The notes under the pieces are model-generated. The model saw nothing but the letters and a program-made list of their open reading frames with translations. It had not been told where the DNA came from and did no database searches. From Roseburia sp. AM59-24XD (GTDB taxonomy: Bacteria > Bacillota > Clostridia > Lachnospirales > Lachnospiraceae): 64,000 nucleotides of DNA. The stretch spans positions 124,001 through 188,000 of the forward strand of contig NZ_QUET01000001.1 in NCBI RefSeq assembly GCF_003478445.1, read 5' to 3'. Positions 54,187-63,778 of this stretch are shown one piece after another. Position 1 is the first letter of the stretch, and the number at the start of each line of letters is the position of its first letter. A program made the position numbers and the translations under genes.

Positions 54187-54218
54187 AACTGGCACAGGAA
54201 AAATGTGTCAGTTTTTTT
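54187..54218 (+). terminator. Terminator after the GNAT gene
   Basis: AACTGGCACA and TGTGTCAGTT arms (one G-T pair) followed by TTTTT. Confidence 0.7.
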
Positions 54219-54341
54219 GTCGCCTGTTATGCGACCTAATAAACATATTGTATTTTATATAGGATAAAGTCAGGGTTTATGTTAAAATAAAGGGTAGGAA
54301 TCTTCAGAATTTATTTGGATATTGGATATGGAGGGTATGCA

Positions 54342-54458
54342 ATGTTAGATGTAGAACAACGAGAAGCTACAAGGCAGTTTATTATGAAATGGACAGGAAA
54401 GGGCAAAGAGGATGAGGATGACCGTTCCTACTGGTTAGATTGGATAGGTTACAATTAA
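54342..54458 (+). pseudogene. N-terminal remnant of a DNA methyltransferase
   Basis: A 38-residue frame, MLDVEQREATRQFIMKWTGK then EDDRSYWLDWIGYN, resembling the first residues of large type II/IIG-like adenine methylases. It stops where the rest of the enzyme should follow. Likely the relic of a lost restriction-modification system. The surrounding 54055-54634 has no other gene. Confidence 0.5.
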
Positions 54459-54634
54459 CTGGACAGATTTTTTAAGGTCATATAATTGAGTTGTCTAGAA
54501 ACAATCATTAAGGAACGGATGAGGGTTTGGGTAAAAGTTTGCTTTTTCCATAACTAAAGTTTGCTATACAAATGCAACCGAAATATGTATAATTAAAAAT
54601 GAATGTAACTGTAATTTTGATAGGAATGAATGAT

Positions 54635-54760
54635 ATGGGAAAAAAACAAATATACCCACGATCAAGGAAAGAGATGTTACGCATCATGAAGGCGGCTGAT
54701 AAAAAAGGGCAGCTGCTGGAAGCTGTTCTGGAAGAATTTGCAAGGCATCCGTTCATATGA
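54635..54760 (+). CDS. Possible 41-aa basic helical protein
   Basis: MGKKQIYPRSRKEMLRIMKA... QLLEAVLEEFARHPFI. Helical and basic. No clear ribosome binding site; could be a fragment of a larger gene. Confidence 0.35.
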   Translation: MGKKQIYPRSRKEMLRIMKAADKKGQLLEAVLEEFARHPFI

Positions 54761-54850
54761 TTTATCTGAATATGACTGGAAAATAAGAGAATATCTTTAT
54801 GGGGACAGAATATGTAACCGTACCATAGTTTGGACAGGAGGAATGGTATT

Positions 54851-57800
54851 ATGAAAAAATGGAAAGAAAGAGGAAAGAGAATCGCAGTATTGTTGCTTAC
54901 GGCAGCCCTGATTGGAAGTAGCGTGGACTTATCAGCTCTTACGGTAAATGCAGCAGAGGACGCAGCAGCACTGAAAGTAAATGTAGAACTGGGTGGAGCA
55001 CAGCTTTTGGAAGCAACCACCATCACACCAACAAAACCGGAAAATGGTAATGGTACAGCAGAAAACCCGTATCAGATTACCTCGGCGGCAGAACTTTACT
55101 GGTTCGCCGGACTTGTAAACGGAACTCTTACAGACGTTACTAAAAATAGTTCAGCCTGTGCGAAGCTGATGAATGATATCACGGTAAATAATAATCTGCT
55201 TGACAGGATTACATATAAAACAGATGATGACGGCAATCTGACCAATGAAGTAGCAAACGGCGGGAACTTCATTTCATGGACACCGATTGGAGCAGCTAAT
55301 AACGGCTATCAGGGGACTTTTGATGGAAATGGAAAGACCATCAGCGGACTCTTTTTCAATGATAGCCAAAAAAGTCATGTTGGCTTGTTTGACAATATAT
55401 ATATGGCAACAATTCGGAATGTCGGTGTCGTTGATTCTTATTTTTTCGGAGAACATTATGTCGGAGGCGTGTGCGCATTTGGTGTAGATGGTACGATAAC
55501 TGGCAGCTATAACACAGGAGTGGTAAGTGGAGAAGGATGTGTCGGAGGCGTGTGTGGAACTGGTAGCAGTGTTACGATAACTGACAGCTATAACACAGGT
55601 AGTGTAAGTGGAAATGATGATGTCGGAGGCGTGTTCGGATATGGTGAAAATTGTACGATAAACAATTGCTATTATCTGAAAGCGGAAGGCACGGATTTGG
55701 GTGGCATTAACGGCGCAGATGTCGAAGGGCAGGCTGAAGGAAAAACCGCTGCACAGTTTGCATCCGGCGAGGTTGCATACCTTTTGCAGGATGGACAGAA
55801 AGTGGGAGAAGATGGCACGATACCACAGGTCTGGGGACAGAACATTGATAATGATGGTGAGAAACAATCTTTTCCTGTTTTTAGTAATGCGAAAGTCTAT
55901 AAACCTTCAGAAAGTTCTCCTTGTAAGGTTGGATACACAAATAATGCGGAAGGCTTAAAGGAACATGACTTTGGCGACGACAAGACTGGCGAAAGCTGTT
56001 CGTACTGTAATATAAAGAACATCAACTATTCTGGTATCAGTATTAGCGGTGTGGATACCCCTTACTACTATACAGGTAATGAGATTAAGCCGGATATTAC
56101 CATAAAAAAAGGCGAGACATCATTAACTCTTGGTGAAGATTATAACATTACTTATGGAAACAATACAGATGTGGCAGGCAGCAATGCTGAAAACGCTCCT
56201 TATGTGAAGATTACCGGAAAGGGTAATTATACAGGAGAAATTACAAAGAACTTTACCATTGCTTACATTACTGCTCCGGATAATTATATAACAGGAACGA
56301 AAGGTGCGAATGACTGGTATACTTCAGATGTCACAATCGGCGTAGCAGACTGGCAGGTATCAACGGATGGAAGCAGTTGGAATGACAGCATTTCGGTTAC
56401 CGAAGAGGGAACACATTCTTATACTCTTTATTTTAAAGACAGTAACGGATACATTACAGATAGCATAAACAAAGAGATTAAGATTGATAAAGCTGCTCCA
56501 ACCGGAACCATTCAGGTAAAAGAAAGTACATGGGATAAATTTTTAGAGAAAATTTCCTTTGGCTTCTATACCAACACCAAAGAAAAAATTACGATTACAT
56601 CAGAGGATACCGGCTCCGGTATAGCCTCTACAGAATATCTGGTATCTGACAAGGCATATACACAAATTTCAGATATGCAGAATCTGAGTGGCTGGAAAGA
56701 TTATGATAATAGCAATAAGCCTAAAATCAAGACGAACAGGACCAACTATGTGTATGCGAGAATCACAGACAATGTCGGAAATGTAACCTATCTGTCCAGT
56801 GATGGCATTTTGCATGATGATGAGAAACCGTATATTTTTGATATAACCCCGGTCATGAAGGATCGCTCCGGTAGTGTGACATTTGATATTTTTGAAGATG
56901 GAAGCGGTCTTGAGAAGGTTTATTTCTTATATAGTACGGATATAAATGAGGTAACAAGTGCTACGACAGAGAATTTGAAAGCATCTGATTATCACAATGC
57001 AACCGGAACCTTTACATTATCAGACCTGAAACCAAATACCGAGTATTACTGTGCAGTTCTTGCAGTGGATAAGGCAGGAAATGAAAGTTATCTTTTAAAT
57101 AGCACATTTAAGACATTAAAGGAAGCCATCACGGGAACTGTATCCATTTCCGGAGAGGCAGTATATGGAAAAACATTGACAGCATCCTATGAGGGACTTG
57201 CGACAGATGCCGGCGAAGTTACAGTTTCATGGTATCGTGGAGAAGATACTACAGCGATTGCTACCGGAGATACATATACTTTAACAGCAGATGATGTAGG
57301 AAAAGTGATTACAGTTAAGGTTACCGCTGAAAACTGTTCCGGAGAACTGACGGATTCCACCGCCGAGGTAGCAAAGGCAGAACATCCAAATCCACCGACG
57401 AATGGAAATGTGGATGATGAAAACAATACCTTTACCTTTAACGGAACAAGCGGAGTTACTTACGAATACAGTACCGATGGTGGAGCAAGTTGGACGGATA
57501 TTACGGTAGATTCCGGCACCGGTGTTGGTACTGTTACAGTTGGAAACGTGATAGTCAACACAGGAGATTTACAGGTACGGGCAAAGGAAACAGATGGATA
57601 TAAGGCAAGTGATGTTATTTCCAATACATCTGCCTATACCGCAACCTTAGAAGGCAGCGTAAGCCTTTCCGGAACTGCAAAGTATGGGGAAACCTTAACT
57701 GCAACTGTAACCGGAGCACAGCAGGGAGCTGTATTAACCTATACTTTCTGCGCGGACGATACAGTGCTTCAGCAGGGAAGCAGCAATACTTATAAGATTG

Positions 57801-60800
57801 TATCCGCCGAAGCAATTGGAAAACAGATTACAGTTAAGGTATCTGCGGAAGGATACATAGGAACAGTTAATGATACTTCGGATACTGTTGCAAAAGCAGA
57901 CGGAGTGCTGACACTGAAACAGACTGAATTTACCCCGACCTTTGGGGATGAGGCATTTAAGCTTGGATGTAGCAGAACCGGAGACGGAACGATTTCCTAT
58001 AAAGTTTCCGATGAAAAGGTCATTAAAGTTTCCGATACCGGAGAAGTAACGATTGTGGGAGCAGGAAGTGCCACCGTAACAGTATCTCTTTCGGAAACAG
58101 AGTGTTATACCGGTGCGGCAGAGCAGACGATTATGGTTACCGTAAATCAGGCATCTGCACCAACATTAGCTTCCGAAAACATAAGCTATGTGAATACAAA
58201 AGGCTCTGGCGGAGCTGTGACAATTGATATTGCAGATAAACTGCCGGAGAATAGAGGAGATACAACTTACACAGTAACGGATACGACAGACAGCAGTGTA
58301 ATTTTGCAGAATGTGGCGGTAGATACTGCCGGTAAGCTGACCTACACTGTAATATCCGGTAAAAAAGTAGGCGATAAAGCAAACATTACCGTAACTGCCC
58401 AGATGGCAAATTATAAATCTGCAACATTTACTGTAAATATCAGTATTACGGATAAGATAGTCGTTGCATTGAAGAATGGAAGCAGCGTAACAATTAACGG
58501 AAGCAATGCCCTTACCTATGGAGATAAGCTGTCAAAACTTAATCTTGGCAAGGCGGTATTTGTAGAAAAGGGAACGAATACGGTTGTTCCCGGAACACTT
58601 GAGTTTGCAGCACCTGATGATGTGCCGACAGTAGGCACAACAACTGCGGGATGGAAATTTACACCGGATGATGCAGACATATATGTCGGGCTGACCGGAA
58701 CTGTGGAAATTTCTGTAAGCAGGGCAACACCGAATGTAACCATACCAACGGTAAGTAAAACGAATATCGTTTATGATCCGGCAAAGACATTGAAGGATTA
58801 CACCTTAAATGGCACAGATGGTACATGGGTAGTCGGTGGAACGGAAACTTCCGTTGCAGGTACCTGGAGCTGGAAGACGGATACAACAGTACCGACAGTA
58901 AATAACAGTGGATATGTTGCAGTATTTACACCTGATGACACAAACAACTACAATACAGTAACTGGAACAATAACTGTTAAAGTAACTAAAGCAACACCGG
59001 TAATTGCAAAAAATCCTACAGCAACCGCCCTTACATACGGGCAGAAACTTTCAGACAGTACCCTGACAGGCGGCAAAGTAACATACAAAACAGCCGATGG
59101 AACAGAGGTAGCAGGAACATTTGCATGGAAGAATAGCAGTATCAAGCCTACAGTGGCAGACAGCGGAAAGATAGAGTATGATGTGACATTTACGCCATCA
59201 GATACAGATAATTATAATGCTGTTGATATGAAAATCAGTCTTACGGTCAACAAGGCAACGAAAGCTCCGAACATGCCGGAAACTGCGATGGCACCGGCAC
59301 ACAGCACAAAGAAGGTTGGCGATATTATACTTTCGGAAGGCTGGAGCTGGCAGGAGGCAGATAAGGACACGGCGCTTGCAGATGGTGTGGCTGTGACGGC
59401 GACTGCGGTTTATACAGGAGCTGACAAGGGCAACTATGAGACAGAAAGTGTAAGCATTACGATTACAAGAAGCAAATGTGATCACACACATACTGAAATA
59501 CGGAATCAGCGGGAAGCGACCTGCAAAGAGGAGGGATATACCGGAGATACCTACTGCGTAGAATGTGGAGAACTGGTTGAATCAGGAACGGTAATCCCTC
59601 TTGCAAAGCATCAGGGTGGCAAGGCAACCTGTATACATCAGGCAGTCTGCACCGTATGTGGAACTTCCTATGGCGATTTGGACAGCAGCAACCATACTTA
59701 TGAAAATGGTGTATGCAAGGATTGCTCCAACATATGGAAAACAACGATAGATGATATTACCTACCAGACTGTTACAAAGGAAGAAAACGGAAAGCCGGCA
59801 GGGCAGACCGTAACTGTCACAGTAGACGGACAGAATGTAGAAATGCTGGCTGTTGCAGTAACAGCAGTAGATGTAAACGCACTGAGCCAGAATAATAGTG
59901 ATATTTTTGCAAATGGTACGCTGACCATTCCTGCCAAAGTTATAGACGATGATGCAAAACAGACTTGTGTCGTGACAAGAATTAATTCGGATGTATTTGT
60001 ACAGGATACGGAGGCACCGGTGATTTCCGAAGTCGTGATTCCGGATACGGTAACGGAGGTTGGAACAGGTGCATTTACCGGGGTAGCAACGGTTACTTTT
60101 GAAGGAGCAACTGCACCGGCAGGTGTCAAAGATGCCATTTCAGAAGGAACAGTGGTTCAGATTCCGGATGGGGCAAAGGATAGTTACGAAACAGCCCTTG
60201 AGGGAAAAGGAGTCATAAAGGAACTGCATACCCATCAATATGCAGATACATGGACATATGATGCAGAGTACCACTGGCACGCAAGCACCTGCGGGCATGA
60301 TGCACAGGATGGCGTTCTGACAAAAGAGAAGCATACCTTTGGCGAGTGGAAAGAGGTTGTTGCCGCTACCACGACAGAGGCAGGGAAGAAAGAGAGAAGC
60401 TGCGTATGTGGTTATAAGGAGACGGCTGACATTCCAAAACTGGATGTACAGACACCTGAAACACCGTCAACGCCGGCACCGGGAACACCGTCAACGCCAG
60501 CACCGGGAACACCGTCAACACCAGTACCAGAAACACCGGCAGTAAAGACTCCGAAAAAAGGAGATAAGGTATCGGATGATAAGAAGACCGGTAGTTATAT
60601 CATCACCAGCAGCGAAAAGAAAGAGGTTGCGTACGTGGCACCGGCAAATAAGAATGCAAAGACCATAACGATTCCTGCAACCATCAAGGTGAAGGGTGTC
60701 ACCTATAAAGTAACAAAAATTGCAGATAACTGTTTTAGGAATAATAAGAAGATTACCAAAATTACGATAGGTAAAAATATCGTAAGCATAGGTAAGAATG

Positions 60801-61138
60801 CATTCTATGGTTGCAAGAAGTTGAAAACAGTGAAGATGGGTAAGAATGTAACCACCATTGGTGCAAACGCTTTCAGAGGCTGTACATCGCTTACATCCAT
60901 AACACTTTCGGATAAAACCACAAAGATTGGAACGAATGCATTTTATGGTTGCAAGAAGTTAAAGACAATAACGATTCGTTCTAAGAAACTGACTTCCAAG
61001 ACGGTATCAAAGAATGCCTTTAAGGGACTAACCAAGATAACAACCATCAAGGTACCAAGGAAGAAACTTACCGCATATAAGAAGTTGTTAAAGAAAAAAG
61101 GACTTTCATCCAAAGTAAAAGTAAAGGGATACAAATGA
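54851..61138 (+). CDS. Giant secreted multidomain surface protein (GLUG, Ig-like repeats, BspA-like LRR)
   Basis: A 2,095-residue protein, start ATG 54851 after AGGAGG. It has a signal peptide (GKRIAVLLLTAALIGSSVDL) and then GLUG-type repeats near residues 195-275 (GGVCGTGSSVTITDSYNTGS). Many bacterial Ig-like/MBG modules follow (about 390-1520; repeated TPDDTNNYNTVTG and Y-G-x-L motifs). A Cys/His-rich region is at about 1535-1625 (CVECGELVESG). A Pro/Thr linker with three TPSTPAPG-type repeats is near 1873-1895. A C-terminal BspA-like leucine-rich domain has three ITIGKNIVSIGKNAFYGCKK-type repeats. No LPxTG or SLH anchor is seen. Probably an adhesin or glycan-binding surface protein. Confidence 0.88.
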   Translation: MKKWKERGKRIAVLLLTAALIGSSVDLSALTVNAAEDAAALKVNVELGGAQLLEATTITPTKPENGNGTAENPYQITSAAELYWFAGLVNGTLTDVTKNSSACAKLMNDITVNNNLLDRITYKTDDDGNLTNEVANGGNFISWTPIGAANNGYQGTFDGNGKTISGLFFNDSQKSHVGLFDNIYMATIRNVGVVDSYFFGEHYVGGVCAFGVDGTITGSYNTGVVSGEGCVGGVCGTGSSVTITDSYNTGSVSGNDDVGGVFGYGENCTINNCYYLKAEGTDLGGINGADVEGQAEGKTAAQFASGEVAYLLQDGQKVGEDGTIPQVWGQNIDNDGEKQSFPVFSNAKVYKPSESSPCKVGYTNNAEGLKEHDFGDDKTGESCSYCNIKNINYSGISISGVDTPYYYTGNEIKPDITIKKGETSLTLGEDYNITYGNNTDVAGSNAENAPYVKITGKGNYTGEITKNFTIAYITAPDNYITGTKGANDWYTSDVTIGVADWQVSTDGSSWNDSISVTEEGTHSYTLYFKDSNGYITDSINKEIKIDKAAPTGTIQVKESTWDKFLEKISFGFYTNTKEKITITSEDTGSGIASTEYLVSDKAYTQISDMQNLSGWKDYDNSNKPKIKTNRTNYVYARITDNVGNVTYLSSDGILHDDEKPYIFDITPVMKDRSGSVTFDIFEDGSGLEKVYFLYSTDINEVTSATTENLKASDYHNATGTFTLSDLKPNTEYYCAVLAVDKAGNESYLLNSTFKTLKEAITGTVSISGEAVYGKTLTASYEGLATDAGEVTVSWYRGEDTTAIATGDTYTLTADDVGKVITVKVTAENCSGELTDSTAEVAKAEHPNPPTNGNVDDENNTFTFNGTSGVTYEYSTDGGASWTDITVDSGTGVGTVTVGNVIVNTGDLQVRAKETDGYKASDVISNTSAYTATLEGSVSLSGTAKYGETLTATVTGAQQGAVLTYTFCADDTVLQQGSSNTYKIVSAEAIGKQITVKVSAEGYIGTVNDTSDTVAKADGVLTLKQTEFTPTFGDEAFKLGCSRTGDGTISYKVSDEKVIKVSDTGEVTIVGAGSATVTVSLSETECYTGAAEQTIMVTVNQASAPTLASENISYVNTKGSGGAVTIDIADKLPENRGDTTYTVTDTTDSSVILQNVAVDTAGKLTYTVISGKKVGDKANITVTAQMANYKSATFTVNISITDKIVVALKNGSSVTINGSNALTYGDKLSKLNLGKAVFVEKGTNTVVPGTLEFAAPDDVPTVGTTTAGWKFTPDDADIYVGLTGTVEISVSRATPNVTIPTVSKTNIVYDPAKTLKDYTLNGTDGTWVVGGTETSVAGTWSWKTDTTVPTVNNSGYVAVFTPDDTNNYNTVTGTITVKVTKATPVIAKNPTATALTYGQKLSDSTLTGGKVTYKTADGTEVAGTFAWKNSSIKPTVADSGKIEYDVTFTPSDTDNYNAVDMKISLTVNKATKAPNMPETAMAPAHSTKKVGDIILSEGWSWQEADKDTALADGVAVTATAVYTGADKGNYETESVSITITRSKCDHTHTEIRNQREATCKEEGYTGDTYCVECGELVESGTVIPLAKHQGGKATCIHQAVCTVCGTSYGDLDSSNHTYENGVCKDCSNIWKTTIDDITYQTVTKEENGKPAGQTVTVTVDGQNVEMLAVAVTAVDVNALSQNNSDIFANGTLTIPAKVIDDDAKQTCVVTRINSDVFVQDTEAPVISEVVIPDTVTEVGTGAFTGVATVTFEGATAPAGVKDAISEGTVVQIPDGAKDSYETALEGKGVIKELHTHQYADTWTYDAEYHWHASTCGHDAQDGVLTKEKHTFGEWKEVVAATTTEAGKKERSCVCGYKETADIPKLDVQTPETPSTPAPGTPSTPAPGTPSTPVPETPAVKTPKKGDKVSDDKKTGSYIITSSEKKEVAYVAPANKNAKTITIPATIKVKGVTYKVTKIADNCFRNNKKITKITIGKNIVSIGKNAFYGCKKLKTVKMGKNVTTIGANAFRGCTSLTSITLSDKTTKIGTNAFYGCKKLKTITIRSKKLTSKTVSKNAFKGLTKITTIKVPRKKLTAYKKLLKKKGLSSKVKVKGYK

Positions 61139-61143
61139 TTCGT

Positions 61144-61175
61144 GAGAGGGACTGTATTTTACAGTCTCTCTTTTA
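61144..61175 (+). terminator. Terminator of the surface-protein gene
   Basis: GACTGTA and TACAGTC arms extended by AGAG/CTCT, followed by TTTTATT, directly after the stop codon. Confidence 0.75.
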
Positions 61176-61262
61176 TTCTGCGTGAGAAAAAAGAATGTCC
61201 ACCTCATACTATGTGAGATGGAGTAAAATAACGGAGGCTGTCCTCCGTTATTCGTATGTCTG

Positions 61263-61466
61263 TTATTCCTCTGTCAGGATAAAAAGTTCTTCTACCGGCA
61301 CCTTGAAATACTTTGCCATTCGGAGTGCTGTTTCCAGAGAGGGGTAATACTCGCCCCGTTCTATATTGCTGATGCTGCGAGGACAGATTCCGGTGGCAAG
61401 TGCCACATCTTTCTGGTAGCAGTGTTTTTCCTTGCGGACATTTTTCAGATTGTTGGATATTGGCAT
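61263..61466 (-). CDS. Short XRE-family HTH protein, copy B
   Basis: A 67-residue protein: EKHCYQKDVALATGICPRSI, then SNIERGEYYPSLETALRMAK. GAGGTGATAACC precedes ATG 61466. Paralogue of the protein at 49738-49938, also lying beside an S24 repressor gene in the same orientation. Confidence 0.85.
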   Translation of the reverse strand: MPISNNLKNVRKEKHCYQKDVALATGICPRSISNIERGEYYPSLETALRMAKYFKVPVEELFILTEE

Positions 61467-61567
61467 GGTTATCACCTCTTTTCATGATTCTGTGACATTG
61501 TCTGTGGGGAGTGTCAGTTTCTTACATCAAAAATTATACTTTGTATGCAGTACCATAATCTGGACTC

Positions 61568-62257
61568 TTACCCAACCACACGACCAAAAGTATAAAAACT
61601 GGAAGTTTCGGAAATGACAATGGGTGCATACTTGGTATTCAGGGATATAAGGCTGGTGCTGTCTGCAGATTCCTGTAGTTTTTTGCAGTAGGCATTGCCG
61701 TCAAGGAAAAAGATACCGATATCTCCGTTATTCAGTTGTTTGGTCTGTTCTACCCATACAATCTGTCCGTTTATAAATCTTGGTTCCATGCTGTCACCAC
61801 TGATGCGGATGCCGAAGTCGGCAGTTTCCGGAACTTCTGCTCCCACGGTGATTTCTTCATAATCGTAACCATCCAGAAATTCTCCGGGACCTGCCGATGC
61901 CGGAATATCAAATAAGCGAATGGTACGGGCAAAGGGAATGACCTCAGCTGTTGGTTTCTGATATCTTCCGGATTGTACCAGCAAATCTATGTATTCCAAT
62001 ACTTTTTCCTGACCTTCTTCATTCAATTGGGAGATTTTGTTCTCAGGATTCGTGCCGATAAAGGTGGAATAGATGTCTGTAATTCCCAGTATCTCGCAGA
62101 CAGCCAGAAACTGACCGGCACTCGGCATATTGACATCCTGTTCCCATGAACTGATAGCAGACTGTTTTATAGGATAATTATGTTTTTCTAATGCATGAGA
62201 AAGCTGACTCTGACTGAGTTTTCTCTTTTTTCTTTGTTCTTTTATGATATTTCCAGT
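61568..62257 (-). pseudogene. XRE-HTH + S24 peptidase repressor, copy B, start codon missing
   Basis: The protein can be read from TGNIIKEQRKKRKLSQSQLS (HTH) through SAISSWEQDVNMPSAGQFL to the S24 domain: FGIRISGDSMEPRFINGQIV (Ser) and GNAYCKKLQ (Lys), with cleavage site IPASAG-PGEF. No ATG, GTG or TTG with a ribosome binding site lies upstream of the HTH: at 62263 the sequence becomes a repeat also present at 45050. Only an internal ATG at 62128 remains, which would drop the HTH. Either the start was replaced by the repeat or a base is missing. Confidence 0.7.
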
Positions 62258-62262
62258 TTGTT

Positions 62263-62288
62263 GAATTAAGAAAATCGGAATTGACCGA
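62263..62288. repeat. Short dispersed repeat at the broken S24 gene
   Basis: GAATTAAGAAAATCGGAATT (62263-62282) matches 45050-45069 at 19 of 20 bases. Its second half plus GACCGA (62272-62288) is identical to 53486-53502. Confidence 0.55.
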
Positions 62289-62337
62289 ATAAGTTAATCG
62301 TGCCATATGGCTTGATTATAAATACAAAGATAAAAAC

Positions 62338-62428
62338 GCAATGTACATTAAAAATGTACTAGAGCTGGTAGGTAGCCCAGCCGTCCTATGCAAATAGGGT
62401 AAGTAACCTGCCCCTCCGGGTTGTCCAT
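62338..62428 (+). ncRNA. yjdF-motif riboswitch (probable)
   Basis: A structured leader directly before a yjdF gene. It has an outer stem GTACATT/AATGTAC (62343-62359) and then three small stem-loops: GCTGG..CCAGC, CCTAT-GCAA-ATAGG and AACC...GGGTT. They lie in a conserved-looking run GGTAGGTAGCCCAGCCG. The yjdF RNA motif is known to precede yjdF genes and to sense azaaromatic compounds. The assignment rests on the gene partner and on remembered motif features, not on a covariance search. Confidence 0.7.
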
Positions 62429-62460
62429 TCTTTGTTCAATTCATTTTAGGAGGGATTCTT

Positions 62461-62877
62461 ATGGACAAAGCAAGTGGAAAACTGACGGTATATTTTGAAG
62501 AACCATTTTGGGTAGGTGTATTTGAACGTATTGAAGATGGTAAACTATTTGTGGCGAAGGTAACATTTGGTGCAGAACCAAAGGATTACGAAGTGCAGGA
62601 ATATATTCAAAAATACTATTTTAGTTTGAAATTCAGTCCGGCTGTTGAAACTGTTGTAAAGGATATAAAAAGAAATCCAAAGCGTATGCAACGAGTAGCA
62701 AAAAAGCAGACGATGGAAACAGGCATCGGCACAAAATCGCAGCAGGCATTAAAATTACAACAGGAACAGAACAATCAGGAGCGTAAAGAGAGAAGCCGCA
62801 AGAAAAAAGAGGCTGAAGAACAGCGAATATTTGAGTTGAAACAGCAAAAGAAAAGAGAAAAGCATAAGGGACATTAA
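62461..62877 (+). CDS. yjdF: YjdF family protein (DUF2992)
   Basis: A 138-residue protein. The N-terminal beta domain (KLTVYFEEPFWVGVFERIED, KVTFGAEPKDYEVQEYI) is followed by a strongly basic coiled tail rich in Lys/Arg/Gln (about 85-138). The family is usually controlled by the yjdF riboswitch, and the structured leader here fits. The role may be detoxification of aromatic heterocycles but is not firmly known. AGGAGG precedes the ATG. Confidence 0.88.
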   Translation: MDKASGKLTVYFEEPFWVGVFERIEDGKLFVAKVTFGAEPKDYEVQEYIQKYYFSLKFSPAVETVVKDIKRNPKRMQRVAKKQTMETGIGTKSQQALKLQQEQNNQERKERSRKKKEAEEQRIFELKQQKKREKHKGH

Positions 62878-62973
62878 AGTCTCTTGGGCTTTTGCACAAT
62901 TCGATATTTAACGGAGGAATCATTATGTGTGGAATGACAACTGATTTATAAATAAAAATAAATCGGAGGTTAT

Positions 62974-63447
62974 ATGAATTATTTAATAAGAGAATTAAAA
63001 CGAGATGAAAATAAGATATTAGATACTTTTTTATACGAGGCAATTTTTATTCCTGAAGGTATTCCAGCACCGTCCAAAGATATCATTAACAAACCAGATT
63101 TGCAGGTATATGTAAAGGACTTTGGTGAGAACAAGGGAGACTTATGTTTGGTTGCTCAAGTTGCGGATGAGATTGTTGGTGCTGTATGGGTTCGGATTAT
63201 GAATGATTACGGTCATATAGATAATGAAACACCGTCTTTTGCAATTTCACTTCTTAAAGAGTATAGAAACTATGGTATCGGAACAGAATTAATGAAACAG
63301 ATGCTAATGAAATTAAAACTAGAAGGATATAAACAAGCATCATTAGCTGTTCAAAAGATGAATTATGCTGTCCGTATGTATAGGAAGGTAGGATTTGAAA
63401 TCGTTGATGAAAATGATGAAGAATATATTATGATTTGTAATTTATAG
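62974..63447 (+). CDS. GNAT family N-acetyltransferase
   Basis: An intact 157-residue protein. It begins MNYLIRELKRDENKILDTFL. The acetyl-CoA binding motif is LLKEYRNYGIGTELMKQMLM (near residues 93-112), followed by AVQKMNYAVRMYRKVGFEIV. Substrate unknown; small-molecule or protein N-acetylation is possible. CGGAGG lies eight bases before the ATG. An eight-residue frame (MCGMTTDL) sits just upstream at about 62925-62951 and may be a leader peptide. Confidence 0.88.
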   Translation: MNYLIRELKRDENKILDTFLYEAIFIPEGIPAPSKDIINKPDLQVYVKDFGENKGDLCLVAQVADEIVGAVWVRIMNDYGHIDNETPSFAISLLKEYRNYGIGTELMKQMLMKLKLEGYKQASLAVQKMNYAVRMYRKVGFEIVDENDEEYIMICNL

Positions 63448-63566
63448 GAACTTTCAACTTCCGGTTTGCCTGGGAGTTGTTGTAAGTAGATATAAGAGAG
63501 CTAACAATGATTATAAAGATTTATGATGAGATAAAGTCATCAGTTGTGTTACATTCTATTGGCATG

Positions 63567-63597
63567 TAGGCAGTTCGAGAGGGCTGCCTATTTTTTT
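63567..63597 (+). terminator. Terminator before the MazF-like gene
   Basis: TAGGCAG and CTGCCTA arms (63567-63573 and 63584-63590) followed by TTTTTTT. The rest of 63448-63778 shows no gene. Confidence 0.75.
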
Positions 63598-63778
63598 GCG
63601 CAAATTTTTCTATCAGTACCAGTAACTTACCTTCTGGGTTCTCTTTATTAAACACCTGCATTGATATACTTGAATTGTCCGTAAGAGACAACCACTTGCA
63701 AGTGATACAAGAAGATTTAGTCGCGTGATACAGGAACCATATTACATAACGGCAGATAGAATCAGGAGGAAACAGACA

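Noticed and set aside
60455..60545. Tandem repeat as a regulatory element
   Set aside because: It is in frame and encodes a Pro/Thr linker of the surface protein.
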